A stretch of DNA of 64,000 nt from Spirochaetia bacterium (GCA_026002045.1 BOAV01000002.1:1-64000); one strand, 5' to 3'; positions 1-7,798 are shown, numbered from the stretch's first letter. A program made the numbers and translations. Notes: a model not told the origin generated them from the sequence alone.

Positions 1-57
1 TACTATGTGATACATCAGCGTACTCACATTATGTTCTTTATGGATGATCTCACTCAT
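1..57 (-). CDS. tnpA: IS200/IS605-type transposase (TnpA), N-terminal fragment
   Basis: Reading leftward from an ATG at 57, the frame gives MSEIIHKEHNVSTLMYHIV and runs off the window. This matches the start of Y1 tyrosine transposases of the IS200/IS605 family, which begin with a short polar stretch, then a 'sHnVs.L.YHiV' strand. The catalytic HUH motif and tyrosine would lie outside the window. A purine-rich AGAAGG abuts the ATG, so the true start could be slightly different. It lies just inside a terminal hairpin (83-98) and adjoins a broken methyltransferase, as expected for an insertion. Only 19 residues are visible, so the family call rests on that short match plus the hairpin context. 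Confidence 0.6.
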   Translation of the reverse strand, partial: MSEIIHKEHNVSTLMYHIV

Positions 58-82
58 CCTTCTAGTATATTCTTACTTTCAG

Positions 83-98
83 CCGCGGCAAGCCGCGG
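83..98. repeat. Left-end hairpin of an IS200/IS605-like element
   Basis: CCGCGG, a 4-nt spacer and CCGCGG form a perfect 6-bp stem with a CTTG/CAAG loop. Elements of this family lack inverted terminal repeats and instead carry subterminal hairpins recognised by TnpA. This hairpin lies about 26 nt before the transposase start and just inside the point where the methyltransferase frame is interrupted, so the element boundary is probably near 100-105. Confidence 0.6.
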
Positions 99-102
99 GG
101 TA

Positions 103-303
103 TTAAACCGTATAGGCTTCGCCTAATAAATACTTTGCAATTGGATAACCTGTACCACAGCCTATATCAAGAACTTTTCCACCAGGCTTCAATTTATTAC
201 AAAATCCTATTACTATATTGCTTACTTTGTCCTTTTCTCTGGCTTCAACCCAGTCTGTCGAGATATGATTATATGCCTTTCTGTTTTTCTCACTTGTATT
301 CAT
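103..303 (-). pseudogene. Class I SAM-dependent methyltransferase, truncated at its C-terminus
   Basis: The 66 residues contain the N-terminal helix of small class I methyltransferases and motif I, VLDIGCGTG, which binds S-adenosylmethionine, at about residues 44-52. Such enzymes are usually around 200 residues or more, but here the frame stops just after the second strand (AYTV-stop), at the edge of the IS200/IS605-like left end. The rest of the Rossmann fold is missing from the window, so the protein is unlikely to be active. The simplest reading is disruption by the insertion. The remaining half might lie on the far side of the element, outside this window. Confidence 0.75.
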
Positions 304-320
304 AATGTAATCCAGCCATG

Positions 321-593
321 CTACTCATCAAACTCGGCCCTGTCATATTCCTTCAATTTGTGGGCTGTAATTATGGTATAACTATAAGAATTAATTGTCA
401 TCATACAATTATCTACATTTACATACCAGTTTTTACCTTTTCTGGAAATATGGCAGTTTGGATCTTTAATTTTATTTTTACACCATTTTACAACATCGGT
501 AATATCCAAATCAAGATTTTTCTTAATTCGTTCAATCCCTAATTCGGTTGTATGAATTCTGTCAATATTTAAAATCAAATCATTGTTGATCAT
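321..593 (-). CDS. DUF3781 family protein
   Basis: This 90-residue protein has the DUF3781 pattern: an N-terminal 'IHTTELGIERIKKNL', a middle 'VVKWCKNKI', then 'GKNWYVNVDN' and the closing 'TINSYSYTIITAHK'. No biochemical function is established for the family. Its ATG lies 3 nt after the stop of the restored ridA frame, so the two genes were probably co-transcribed. Base composition is AT-rich like the rest of the left-hand region. The frame looks complete, since it ends soon after the conserved ITAHK. Confidence 0.8.
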   Translation of the reverse strand: MINNDLILNIDRIHTTELGIERIKKNLDLDITDVVKWCKNKIKDPNCHISRKGKNWYVNVDNCMMTINSYSYTIITAHKLKEYDRAEFDE

Positions 594-596
594 TTA

Positions 597-979
597 TCAT
601 TCTTTTCTTCGAGCAATCATCTCTATCTCGATTTTGCCCCTAAAGGCAATGATGCTACCCCTATGGTTGTTCTTGCCGGGTATGGTTCAGAAAATTGCTG
701 CTTATAGACTTCATTCATAGCTGAAAAGTCATTCATATCTGTCAAGAAAACATTTACCTTCTGAACATCATCAGGCCCTAAACCAGTAGCCTCCAATACA
801 CCGAATAGATTATTAAACCCCTGTTGGGTCTGAGCTTTAATATCCCCCTCTGCAAGTTTCCCGGTAGTAGGGTCTATCGGTGTCTGGCCTGACAAAAATA
901 TCAAACCATCTGAATCAATCCCATGTGAATATGGCCCCACAGAAATTGCCTTTTTTGAAGTAATTGCTTTCCTTGACAT
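597..979 (-). pseudogene. ridA: RidA/YjgF-type imine deaminase with a C-terminal frameshift
   Basis: RidA proteins hydrolyse reactive enamine/imine intermediates made by PLP enzymes. Family landmarks are clear: 'GPYSHGI', 'FLSGQTPIDP.TGKL', 'NLFGVLEATG', 'VNVFLTDMNDF' and 'YPARTTIGVASLPLGA'. The start is set at 979 because AAGGGTGG lies 8 nt upstream; a longer frame to 1012 has no such site. The uninterrupted frame ends early at 623 as GAKSR-stop. Adding one A to the AAAA run at 632-635 restores KIEIEMIARRKE and a stop at 597, giving 127 residues, the normal family length. The family ending (IEIEaiA) is thus present but out of frame: a one-base deletion or a sequencing error. The arginine that binds the carboxylate (PARTT) is upstream of the break. 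Confidence 0.85.
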
Positions 980-1112
980 AATGAACGCCACCCTTAAAAT
1001 ATTTTTATTCAATGCTCTCTTTGGAAACTATTAGACTTTTTTATCCTCATATTTTATCTATTCTGAATCTGGATGAAGGATTGGTGGATCAGGATTTTAG
1101 AAATCCCCATCT

Positions 1113-1382
1113 TTAGCCAATCCATTCTCCTTCCTCATTCATCCAGCCTTTGCTGATATAGATGTTTTTCAAGTTGTTAAGGGCTTGCACGGTTTCACCG
1201 CCCACACTGTTACCCATAGTGCAGGCACGGCTCAGTCTTTTCCAGGAGTCCGGCCATATCCTTTTTTCAGGGTTATTCCTGGCTTCATCGACTTCTTCCA
1301 AAAATCTTTGGTGACCAGCGAGGGCTGCTTCCCGTTCCTCGGGGGTAGGCCATTTAAACTTATCTTTCTTCTTTCTTGACAT
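1113..1382 (-). CDS. Small charged hypothetical protein
   Basis: The 89-residue product is rich in Lys, Glu and Arg, with 'KFKWPTPEEREAALAGHQRFLEEV' at the N-terminus (one long amphipathic helix likely) and a Trp/Gly-rich tail. No known domain is recognised. It is the last gene of the minus-strand run repeat protein-AAA-ParA-ParB-160aa, 13 nt after its neighbour, so it probably belongs to the same transcript. An accessory role in maintenance of the integrated element is only inferred from position. Confidence 0.55.
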   Translation of the reverse strand: MSRKKKDKFKWPTPEEREAALAGHQRFLEEVDEARNNPEKRIWPDSWKRLSRACTMGNSVGGETVQALNNLKNIYISKGWMNEEGEWIG

Positions 1383-1395
1383 ATCTTACTCCTTT

Positions 1396-1878
1396 TCAAA
1401 AATCAAACACCGAACTTATAGGAACAAGTGTATTCCTCTCCTGCTCACTAGCTTCCTTCCCCAAGGCTCCCCCGGCTATGTCAGATATGCTGTATCCTTC
1501 ATCTCCCATCTTGGTATTGATATTTACCTGTACCAAGGGACCTACCCAATCTACCATTCTGGTAGCCCAATCAAAAATGTAATTTTTTGCTATTTCTGAT
1601 AAAGCATTAAGTTGGAAAGAATAACAAAATCCATTCTTTCTTATCCGTATCCATCCCTTACTTAAAATATCTCTGATAATTTCTTCCCTTGCTTTTTTCT
1701 CTGTCCCTACAGCCTCACCATAGGAATGATAGATGTCCTCTATCTGCTCAGTGGTATACCCAAAAGCATTCGGGTTATCAATAACCTTTTGAATATGAGT
1801 GCTCCCTTGTTCGACTGTGAGAATCTTTCCTTGGGGGCTAATCCACCATGCCGGGGCATTAGGGTCAAAATTGTTCAT
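1396..1878 (-). CDS. Hypothetical protein of the integrated element
   Basis: This is a 160-residue soluble protein with no signal peptide or membrane segment. The N-terminal part, 'APAWWISPQGKILTVEQGSTHI', resembles short sequences found in element-encoded proteins that start with a WWI..G strand, but I cannot assign a family. The C-terminal half contains a Gly-rich 'DIAGGALGKEASEQERNT'. It lies 9 nt downstream of parB on the same strand and before the 89-residue gene, so it is likely translated from the par transcript. Confidence 0.6.
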   Translation of the reverse strand: MNNFDPNAPAWWISPQGKILTVEQGSTHIQKVIDNPNAFGYTTEQIEDIYHSYGEAVGTEKKAREEIIRDILSKGWIRIRKNGFCYSFQLNALSEIAKNYIFDWATRMVDWVGPLVQVNINTKMGDEGYSISDIAGGALGKEASEQERNTLVPISSVFDF

Positions 1879-1887
1879 GTCTATTCC

Positions 1888-2724
1888 TTATTTCAGAACT
1901 TGTATCTGATTCTCCTTGAAAATCTTCTTGAACTTCGGTTCCATCTTATGAACCATTTTTATATTAGAGAAAACAAGTTTTATCGTCAAGCCATCGGATG
2001 ATACCCAATATTTGACTGATTCAGGGGAAGCAACCTTACCCTTTTTTGAGGGAGCAGAGGGCTTCAATTTTCTGACCTTGGCCCTCATTTCCGACCGGGT
2101 TATCTTACCCTTCCCATGCTCTTTAAGGACTTCCAGCCGTTCTTTGGGGTCTGAAATCCCCTTGGTTTCGACGATATCTGTTAAGGTTATGCCGGCATAA
2201 CCTTCCAAAGAATCCATCAATTCAGGGGTGTTATTAACTTCCTTTACCCCTACAAACAAGACCTTAATAAAACCTTCACTCTTCCCCATTGCCTCAGCAA
2301 TCTGCTTTAGGGACATCCCCTGTTCCCGTAATGAGGAAAGGGCATTGCAGAGGTCTAATTGGCTCAAATCCTCACGTTGGACATTCTCGACCAACTGGAT
2401 GACTGAGAGGTTTTCAGCATCCGAAATGATGCACCGGATAGAATGAAAACGATCCGGTTCTTTCTTGTAGAGAAGTTGGGAAGCCATGAACCTCCGGTGC
2501 CCGGTCTTGACGATATAAAGGTCTCCGGCTTCATAAACGGTAATAGGCTGAAGAAGGCCGTGCTGCCGGATACTTTCAGCAAGTTCTTCAATGTCCTTAT
2601 ATTCCTTTCGGACATTCTCCCTTATCTGGATGTCCCCAAGGGGTATGTCCTTAATAGTGAGTTTCACAGAACCTTTGTCCTGAGTCCCAACCTGTGAATT
2701 TTTTACTAACCTGAGATTCGGCAT
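1888..2724 (-). CDS. parB: ParB/Spo0J-type partition protein
   Basis: This 278-residue DNA-binding partition protein has the ParB N-terminal domain (residues ~20-110: 'IRENVRKEYKDIEELAESI', 'GHRRFMASQLL', 'ENVQREDLS'). The GHRR and ENVQR motifs belong to the CTP-binding and hydrolysis core. A helix-turn-helix follows, 'SLKQIAEAMGKSEGFI' (~135-150), which should read a centromere-like site. The C-terminal ~80 residues are not the usual dimerisation domain. The start codon overlaps the parA stop by one base (TAATG), with AGGAGG 8 nt upstream, so expression is coupled to parA. Inside an integrated element it may stabilise an excised form or regulate transcription. Confidence 0.92.
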   Translation of the reverse strand: MPNLRLVKNSQVGTQDKGSVKLTIKDIPLGDIQIRENVRKEYKDIEELAESIRQHGLLQPITVYEAGDLYIVKTGHRRFMASQLLYKKEPDRFHSIRCIISDAENLSVIQLVENVQREDLSQLDLCNALSSLREQGMSLKQIAEAMGKSEGFIKVLFVGVKEVNNTPELMDSLEGYAGITLTDIVETKGISDPKERLEVLKEHGKGKITRSEMRAKVRKLKPSAPSKKGKVASPESVKYWVSSDGLTIKLVFSNIKMVHKMEPKFKKIFKENQIQVLK

Positions 2725-3485
2725 TATATGACCTCCTTAATGTCAATGCTTAGGATACTCTTAATAAGAGCCTTTACTTCCTCATATCCCTTTTGGGTTT
2801 CTGTCTTGTCAGATATTTTGTAATTCTGACCATTGATGAACTTACGAAAAACCGATGACCGGGAAATATGGCAGGGATTGATAAAGGCATTGAATGCCTC
2901 ATCATTCAAAAACATATTGGTAATCTGGTTCCGGTAGGAGTTCTGATTTTCAGTAAGGGGCTTTTCAAACTGATTAAAGATGGTATGGGTATCAAGGTTT
3001 TCCAGTTCAAGATCCATTAATTTTTCAAACTGGTATTTTACCGCCTGATAACTGAAGATGTCTTGCTGAACCGGAATGAGCAGAATATCACTGGCCATTA
3101 GGACATTCCCAATGATATTGTCATAAGTGGGACTTGTATCAATAATGCAATAGTCATACTTTTGCCCCTGCAATGCCCTTTTGAGCCTTTTAAGGCTATC
3201 GGTACTTCGGAACTCATTGAGCCTGACATCCCCCCTGATTAGGTCCAAATTGTCATTTATCCTGATGTTGCACTCTTCAACCTTGGCTCCAAGAAACAGG
3301 TCAAAAATGCTCTTTTTCTGGTTCATTTCCCCATCATTGAGATAAAATGAGAGGGAATTGTTGCTTGCGTCAGCATCAATTACCAAACACTGGAAACCGG
3401 ATTTGGTAAGGGCATTGATAAAGAGAATGGCTGTAGTTGTTTTGCCTGTCCCACCTTTGATTGAATTAATGGCTATCGTTTTCAT
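2724..3485 (-). CDS. parA: ParA/Soj-type partition ATPase
   Basis: The 253-residue deviant-Walker ATPase begins MKTIAINSIKGGTGKTTTA, the Walker A motif with the signature lysine (KGGTGKTT, residues ~9-16). Walker A' is 'VIDADASNNSLSFYL' and Walker B is 'YCIIDTSPTYDN'. ParA dimers bind DNA non-specifically and are released by ParB-stimulated ATP hydrolysis. The length fits small ParA proteins without an N-terminal HTH. It starts 8 nt after the AAA+ gene and overlaps parB, so the three are probably one operon. AT-richer than the chromosome to its right. Confidence 0.93.
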   Translation of the reverse strand: MKTIAINSIKGGTGKTTTAILFINALTKSGFQCLVIDADASNNSLSFYLNDGEMNQKKSIFDLFLGAKVEECNIRINDNLDLIRGDVRLNEFRSTDSLKRLKRALQGQKYDYCIIDTSPTYDNIIGNVLMASDILLIPVQQDIFSYQAVKYQFEKLMDLELENLDTHTIFNQFEKPLTENQNSYRNQITNMFLNDEAFNAFINPCHISRSSVFRKFINGQNYKISDKTETQKGYEEVKALIKSILSIDIKEVI

Positions 3486-3493
3486 TGTTCCCC

Positions 3494-5206
3494 CTATACC
3501 CCAAAGCCTATTTTCTTGCTGGTGTCTTTTACCAGTTTTTCATCCCGGCACATGGACATCATATCTTCCAATGCTGGTGTTCTGCCTGTCAGTATCATAT
3601 CAATAGCCCTTTTCCGGGCGATGTTCTCAATCTGTCCCCCGGAAAATTGGAATGTATCTGCAAGGATAATAGAGTCATTATCAGAAAGGTCATTAATCAT
3701 TGATTCCCAAATGGCTTTCCGGCTGTCTTTGTCCGGCTTGGAAAACTCAATCTTGTATAAAAACCTTCGTTCAAAAGCATCATCAAGATTGATAGTCAGG
3801 TTAGTGGTGGCTATAAGGATACCTTCAAGGTTTTCCAGTTCATCCAGTATGATGTTCTGTATGGCATTTTCAGTCTGTGCCGGACCTGTCCTTTCCCCAC
3901 TAATCACCTGTCTCTTACTGAATATCCCATCAGCCTCATTGAAGAAAAGGATAGGGACATTCTCATTGTTTTTCATTGCAGATTTTACAAGGCCCCGGTA
4001 TCGGTCAAAAACTTCTTTTATACGCTTCTCACTTTCCCCAAACCATTTTGTTTTAGTTTCTGAAATATCAACTTTAATGACATCCCTTTCTGTTAATCGG
4101 GCAATTTGGAGGACACTTTCTGTTTTTCCTGTACCGGGTTCCCCACTGAAAAGACAGGCAAAGCCAAGCCTCATATTGTTTGCTTCAAGACGGCTAATGA
4201 CATTTTGAAACTGGCCTTTACCCAATAATTTCTGGAGCCTTAAAACTTTGTCCCTTTCGGATTCATTATAGATAAGTTCCTTGGGCTTAATGTCCTTAAA
4301 AGAAATCCACCCCTTCGGTTTCTTTACCATAAGGTTTTTGATTGAAATCTCCCCAAGCAGATCATCTTTGGCCTTCTCTGTAAGGGTAAAAAATTGACTA
4401 TCACCAAGCCCTTCATAGCTTGGATTTTCAATGAGACCCAATTCTTGCAGTTTGGTTTTTTCATTAACAAGTCGTTTCCATATCCGTATCCCATGACTAC
4501 GGGTATCAAAAATACTATTTATTGTCTGGTATGATACATTCTGCTCTTCATCTACTGCCTGATTGCAGATAATGAGCAACAGCATCCAATCATCATCACC
4601 AAGTCCGAAAGCCTTTACCTTCTCGGCAAAATCAAGGTGAGGATTTTCGATTAAGAGATGAGAAATCTCAAACTTGAGGGTGTCAAAAGTAATGGTTTCA
4701 TTTATTCGTTGTTCAAAAAGATCATCTAATACCCCGAATAAATCTTCAAAGGTTAAGTCTTTACGTTGTTGTGGTTTCCATTCCTCATTATGAGTTAATG
4801 CTTCAATTACATCCTTGGGAACCCGGTAGGTCTTTAAGGCATTCTCCCCAATGGCTGTATAGGAGGTGGTTCTTCCGGGATACCCCTGATAAACCCGGAA
4901 AAGTCTCTTCTCTACCAATGAATCAAAGTCCTTCTGGTATTGCAAAATCATAAGTGAGGGAGTTTTGATGCTCTTTGCTACGTCTCCAATGGAAACAGAC
5001 TTATCATTTTGAATGTTCAGCACGATGGAAAATAGGACAGCCTGAATAGGTGAGATATGAAGTTTTTCAACCAGAGCCTGAACATCGGGGGAGTCTGTTT
5101 TTAGGGCTTCCATCCCATTCTCTTGCTGTAAGACCTTGTAGATGGAAATAACATAAGACAAAAGATTCGATTCATTATTAAGCCCGACAATCGGTTGATT
5201 CATCAT
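3494..5206 (-). CDS. AAA+ ATPase with N-terminal winged-helix-like region
   Basis: The 570-residue protein has a C-terminal AAA+ module of the FtsH/Cdc48 type: Walker A 'GEPGTGKTESVLQIARL' (~residue 355), Walker B 'VPILFFNEADGIF' with Asn before Glu rather than Asp-Glu, sensor 1 'ILIATTNLT' and arginine-finger region 'FERRFLYKIEF'. The N-terminal ~300 residues are alpha-helical with winged-helix-like segments ('SIGDVAKSIKTPSLMILQYQ', 'KRLFRVYQGY'). Partners are unknown. It precedes parA by 8 nt and may remodel partition or replication complexes of the element. The start is preceded by no clear Shine-Dalgarno but by the 14-bp leader motif at 5212-5225. Confidence 0.8.
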   Translation of the reverse strand: MMNQPIVGLNNESNLLSYVISIYKVLQQENGMEALKTDSPDVQALVEKLHISPIQAVLFSIVLNIQNDKSVSIGDVAKSIKTPSLMILQYQKDFDSLVEKRLFRVYQGYPGRTTSYTAIGENALKTYRVPKDVIEALTHNEEWKPQQRKDLTFEDLFGVLDDLFEQRINETITFDTLKFEISHLLIENPHLDFAEKVKAFGLGDDDWMLLLIICNQAVDEEQNVSYQTINSIFDTRSHGIRIWKRLVNEKTKLQELGLIENPSYEGLGDSQFFTLTEKAKDDLLGEISIKNLMVKKPKGWISFKDIKPKELIYNESERDKVLRLQKLLGKGQFQNVISRLEANNMRLGFACLFSGEPGTGKTESVLQIARLTERDVIKVDISETKTKWFGESEKRIKEVFDRYRGLVKSAMKNNENVPILFFNEADGIFSKRQVISGERTGPAQTENAIQNIILDELENLEGILIATTNLTINLDDAFERRFLYKIEFSKPDKDSRKAIWESMINDLSDNDSIILADTFQFSGGQIENIARKRAIDMILTGRTPALEDMMSMCRDEKLVKDTSKKIGFGV

Positions 5207-5211
5207 GTGTT

Positions 5212-5225
5212 TTATGTAAGCGTAA
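5212..5225 (-). promoter_or_regulatory. Repeated leader motif, copy 1
   Basis: TTACGCTTACATAA ends 5 nt before the ATG of the AAA+ gene. The same 14 bp at the same distance precedes the next gene upstream (6016-6029). It occupies the place where a ribosome-binding site is expected, but neither gene has a purine-rich site there. It could be an operator, a translation signal or a recombination remnant. Confidence 0.5.
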
Positions 5226-5227
5226 AA

Positions 5228-6010
5228 CTATCTAACATATTTCTTGGCTCCCCTGGATAGTTTCATGGCTTCCCTACAAAAATTCTTATCCAGCCACAAG
5301 GATTCATCTACAAAGGGCATGGATTCATCTGAATACTTGATGGCATGGAGGCAGATTTCCTTGTATGCTTGGGGAAGGCAATGGTCTTTATTCACAAACC
5401 GAAGCCCCTGATAATTTTTGAAATGTTTTATATCAGGGTAGTTTTCGAATATCCTTTCAAGGAGGATAAATTCTTGTTTCTGGTAAAAAGCATAATAGCA
5501 GATTTTAGTGTAACCCTCTCTTGAAAACAAATTGGGATTGACCCATTGCAGGGCTGAAGTATTCTTTTTCACCGCCATAAGGCAAAGGGGCAGGGTCTGG
5601 TCTTGGATTAACATTAGGGCATCCGTGTTTTGATGGACTGCTACATTGTAAATGACCCTTAAATCCTTTTCGCTATTTTCAAAGAGTTCCTTCTTCACAA
5701 AATAGAGGGAAGTACTATTCTGTTTTACCGCCTGATAACAGAGTTTCCGGTAGTTTTCAATGCTTACACGGGATACATCAACCCATTCAAGGGCCAAACT
5801 ATTCTGGCCTATAGCATTGGAGCATAGATTAAGATACTGGTCTGCTGTAAATAGTTCAGGCTCAACAGATGCCAGTCTCTTGCCATCAATTTTGAGTATT
5901 TCCAGATGTATTTTGTAGAGGTCATCCTGACCAAAATCATCGGATTCTACAGCACCGAGGAAGATGGTACTATGCTCAAAAAATTGCTCAAACTTGTCTT
6001 TGTTAGTCAT
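5228..6010 (-). CDS. Repeat protein with DUF4116-like units
   Basis: The 260-residue protein is built from roughly 25-30-residue helical repeats. Examples are 'LCSNAIGQNSLALEWVDVSR', 'LCYQAVKQNSTSLYFVKKEL', 'IYNVAVHQNTDALMLIQDQ' and 'LMAVKKNTSALQWVNPNL'. The pattern 'A..qN..AL.wv' matches DUF4116-type repeats, found in large surface or effector proteins and generally thought to mediate protein contacts. There is no signal peptide, so a cytoplasmic role is likely. It ends 21 nt before the AAA+ gene and shares its leader motif, which suggests it is an adaptor working with that ATPase. This link is inferred. Confidence 0.65.
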   Translation of the reverse strand: MTNKDKFEQFFEHSTIFLGAVESDDFGQDDLYKIHLEILKIDGKRLASVEPELFTADQYLNLCSNAIGQNSLALEWVDVSRVSIENYRKLCYQAVKQNSTSLYFVKKELFENSEKDLRVIYNVAVHQNTDALMLIQDQTLPLCLMAVKKNTSALQWVNPNLFSREGYTKICYYAFYQKQEFILLERIFENYPDIKHFKNYQGLRFVNKDHCLPQAYKEICLHAIKYSDESMPFVDESLWLDKNFCREAMKLSRGAKKYVR

Positions 6011-6015
6011 GGCTA

Positions 6016-6029
6016 TTATGTAAGCGTAA
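6016..6029 (-). promoter_or_regulatory. Repeated leader motif, copy 2
   Basis: TTACGCTTACATAA, identical to 5212-5225 and again ending exactly 5 nt before an ATG (start at 6010). The shared CATAA segment resembles a -10 hexamer, so a nearly leaderless transcript is possible, but no convincing -35 was seen. A third near copy, with one mismatch, lies at 44028-44041 on the plus strand beside the tRNA-fMet island. Confidence 0.5.
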
Positions 6030-6219
6030 GATGGGGGGCTTTGGTTATGAAGTAGTAAAAATCAAAAACGCCATTAGGGGCAATTTTGAAACGACATAAT
6101 TGTCCTTGACAGGGATGGGTAGTCATGGTTGAAGAGTAGTTTGATGGGCAGCATTTTGATATTCCACCAGAAGTCTGATTCCTTATGTTTTATCAAACAG
6201 AGTGAATAAACGGCTTGTC

Positions 6220-7539
6220 TCAATTCAATAGGCTTTCAAAAGTTTCAAGTGCTGCCTTTTGGATCTCAGCTTTATCTCCATCCAATATATGGTCTGAATA
6301 GTGGTCAAGCATCTCAAGTGTTTTATGCCCTGTTTGGCTTTGTAAAAGTTTTTGGTCAAGTTTTCTCCTCATATATGAAGTAAAGAAGTGTCTCCAACTA
6401 TGAAAAGTATAAATTTCTGGTCTGATTGCTTTCGCATCTTCAATTAATCCATTCTTCTCTTTGCTAATTTTGACTTTTTTGAGTGCAGCACGAAGGCCAT
6501 TCAGAAACAGAGGGGCCTCCATCGGTTTATAATCACTTTCCCTTGACCAGAACACAAAACTATCTTCATTTGTGTGATGTGGTGATTTCTCAGATAACGC
6601 CCGCAAGCTCTCCAAAAAATCCTTAAAGGGCATTTCCACAATTCTTTTATCATTATTTTTGGGAGGTTTTAGCCCGTCCTTATAATTCCAGGTATGTTCA
6701 ACGGAAATACTATCTTCATTCAAATCCTTTATTCTCAGGGCTTGAATTTCTCCTGCCCTCATCCCGGTAACCATAGCCAGTTTATTAGCCAGCAATGTCC
6801 TTTCATCAGCCCATCCAACCTTGAAAACTTCTTTTACCAGTTCCGGTGTCAGGATCTTCCGTTTTTTTGACTCACCCGAAAATTTGACAATTCCCTTGGT
6901 GATATCTATCTGTATTAAGTCCTCCTTATAGGCATACCGTAATGCTGTGAGACCGGCCAATAAAATGGCATTCTTTGTTGTCACCGCTTTTTCCACCGTA
7001 TCAAAAGTTTTGACAAATTCTTTTATATCCTTATTTACCAACTCACCTAAAAATTTCCCCTTGAAAGCAGGGCACCAGTATTTTTTAACACTTGCTAATT
7101 GATTCTCCACATGCCGTCTATGGATACTATTCTCTTTCCGTAATTTTTCAGAAAGATAATCGGATTTTCCAAAAGTCCAAAAATTTATCAAGTATTCATT
7201 AAAATCAATATTACTGGTGCTATCATTGAAAACTACAGCCTTGATAAAGCCCTTTTGCTTTAGGGTATCAATGATGAATGAAGCATCCTCCTTGGTAAGG
7301 TTTGCCTCCTGAATGGCTGTTCTCAAGTCATAAGAGGAACCACTTATTATCCTCTGTTGTTTAGTAGGGATTCCATCCCTGAGCCAGTGGAAGGCCACCT
7401 GCAAGGCTTCAAATTCTGTTTCTTTTTGGGTATTGAGGAAGTCGTTTGACAGCTTGCCCGTAATCTCATTTCTGAATCTGACATAGTAATAAGGCCGATT
7501 ACTCCTCTGAAAGAGAGAGAATGGCAAGACGCAATCCAC
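6220..7539 (-). CDS. int: Tyrosine recombinase (site-specific integrase)
   Basis: The 439-residue integrase catalyses integration and excision by a tyrosine-DNA intermediate. The N-terminal arm-binding region is followed by a SAM-like core-binding domain (~140-230). The catalytic domain has 'TGMRAGEIQALRIKDL' (Arg), 'FHSWRHFF' (HxxR) and 'TGHKTLEMLDHYSD' (His and the Tyr nucleophile), so all conserved catalytic residues are present. The start is GTG, with AGAAGG 7 nt upstream. The gene is read away from the tRNA-Gln 3' end, 120 nt away, which is typical of elements that use a tRNA 3' half as attachment site. About 200 nt (6011-6219) separate it from the repeat-protein gene and show no gene. 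Confidence 0.92.
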   Translation of the reverse strand: MDCVLPFSLFQRSNRPYYYVRFRNEITGKLSNDFLNTQKETEFEALQVAFHWLRDGIPTKQQRIISGSSYDLRTAIQEANLTKEDASFIIDTLKQKGFIKAVVFNDSTSNIDFNEYLINFWTFGKSDYLSEKLRKENSIHRRHVENQLASVKKYWCPAFKGKFLGELVNKDIKEFVKTFDTVEKAVTTKNAILLAGLTALRYAYKEDLIQIDITKGIVKFSGESKKRKILTPELVKEVFKVGWADERTLLANKLAMVTGMRAGEIQALRIKDLNEDSISVEHTWNYKDGLKPPKNNDKRIVEMPFKDFLESLRALSEKSPHHTNEDSFVFWSRESDYKPMEAPLFLNGLRAALKKVKISKEKNGLIEDAKAIRPEIYTFHSWRHFFTSYMRRKLDQKLLQSQTGHKTLEMLDHYSDHILDGDKAEIQKAALETFESLLN

Positions 7540-7659
7540 CCCGGAACCTTCTGTTTAGTGCCAATTTCTGTGACACAAGGTATTTTGGGTGATAGTTCCA
7601 TGCCGTTTTAGGGTTAGGGCTTTGCTCTAATTCGTTATACTATAACAAATTAAGTCATT

Positions 7660-7732
7660 TTTCCCCAGGGAGGATTTGAACCCCCACAAGCAGATCCAGA
7701 GTCTACCGTGCTACCATTACACAACCGGGGAA
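7660..7732 (-). tRNA. tRNA-Gln (anticodon CTG)
   Basis: The acceptor stem TTCCCCG pairs with TGGGGAA and A is the discriminator. The D arm, an anticodon stem around CTCTGGA (anticodon CTG) and the T arm with GGTTCAAAT are all present over 73 nt. CCA is not encoded. The adjacent integrase suggests that its 3' half serves as the attachment site. No second copy of the 3' half was found to the left, so the other junction is probably outside the window. Confidence 0.95.
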
Positions 7733-7742
7733 TAATACCAAA

Positions 7743-7771
7743 AACCTAGCATATACCGCGAAAAATGTCAA
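7743..7771 (-). promoter_or_regulatory. Promoter of tRNA-Gln
   Basis: On the minus strand TTGACA (7766-7771), a 17-nt spacer and TAGGTT (7743-7748) stand about 10 nt before the mature tRNA 5' end. The -35 is perfect, the -10 weak. Confidence 0.55.
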
Positions 7772-7798
7772 TTATGGGAGTTCACTCCTAAGGAGAGT

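Noticed and set aside
1..6219. Second attachment site (copy of the tRNA-Gln 3' half)
   Set aside because: I found no convincing copy of the TTCCCCAGGGAGGATTTGAA end to the left, so the far boundary cannot be placed.
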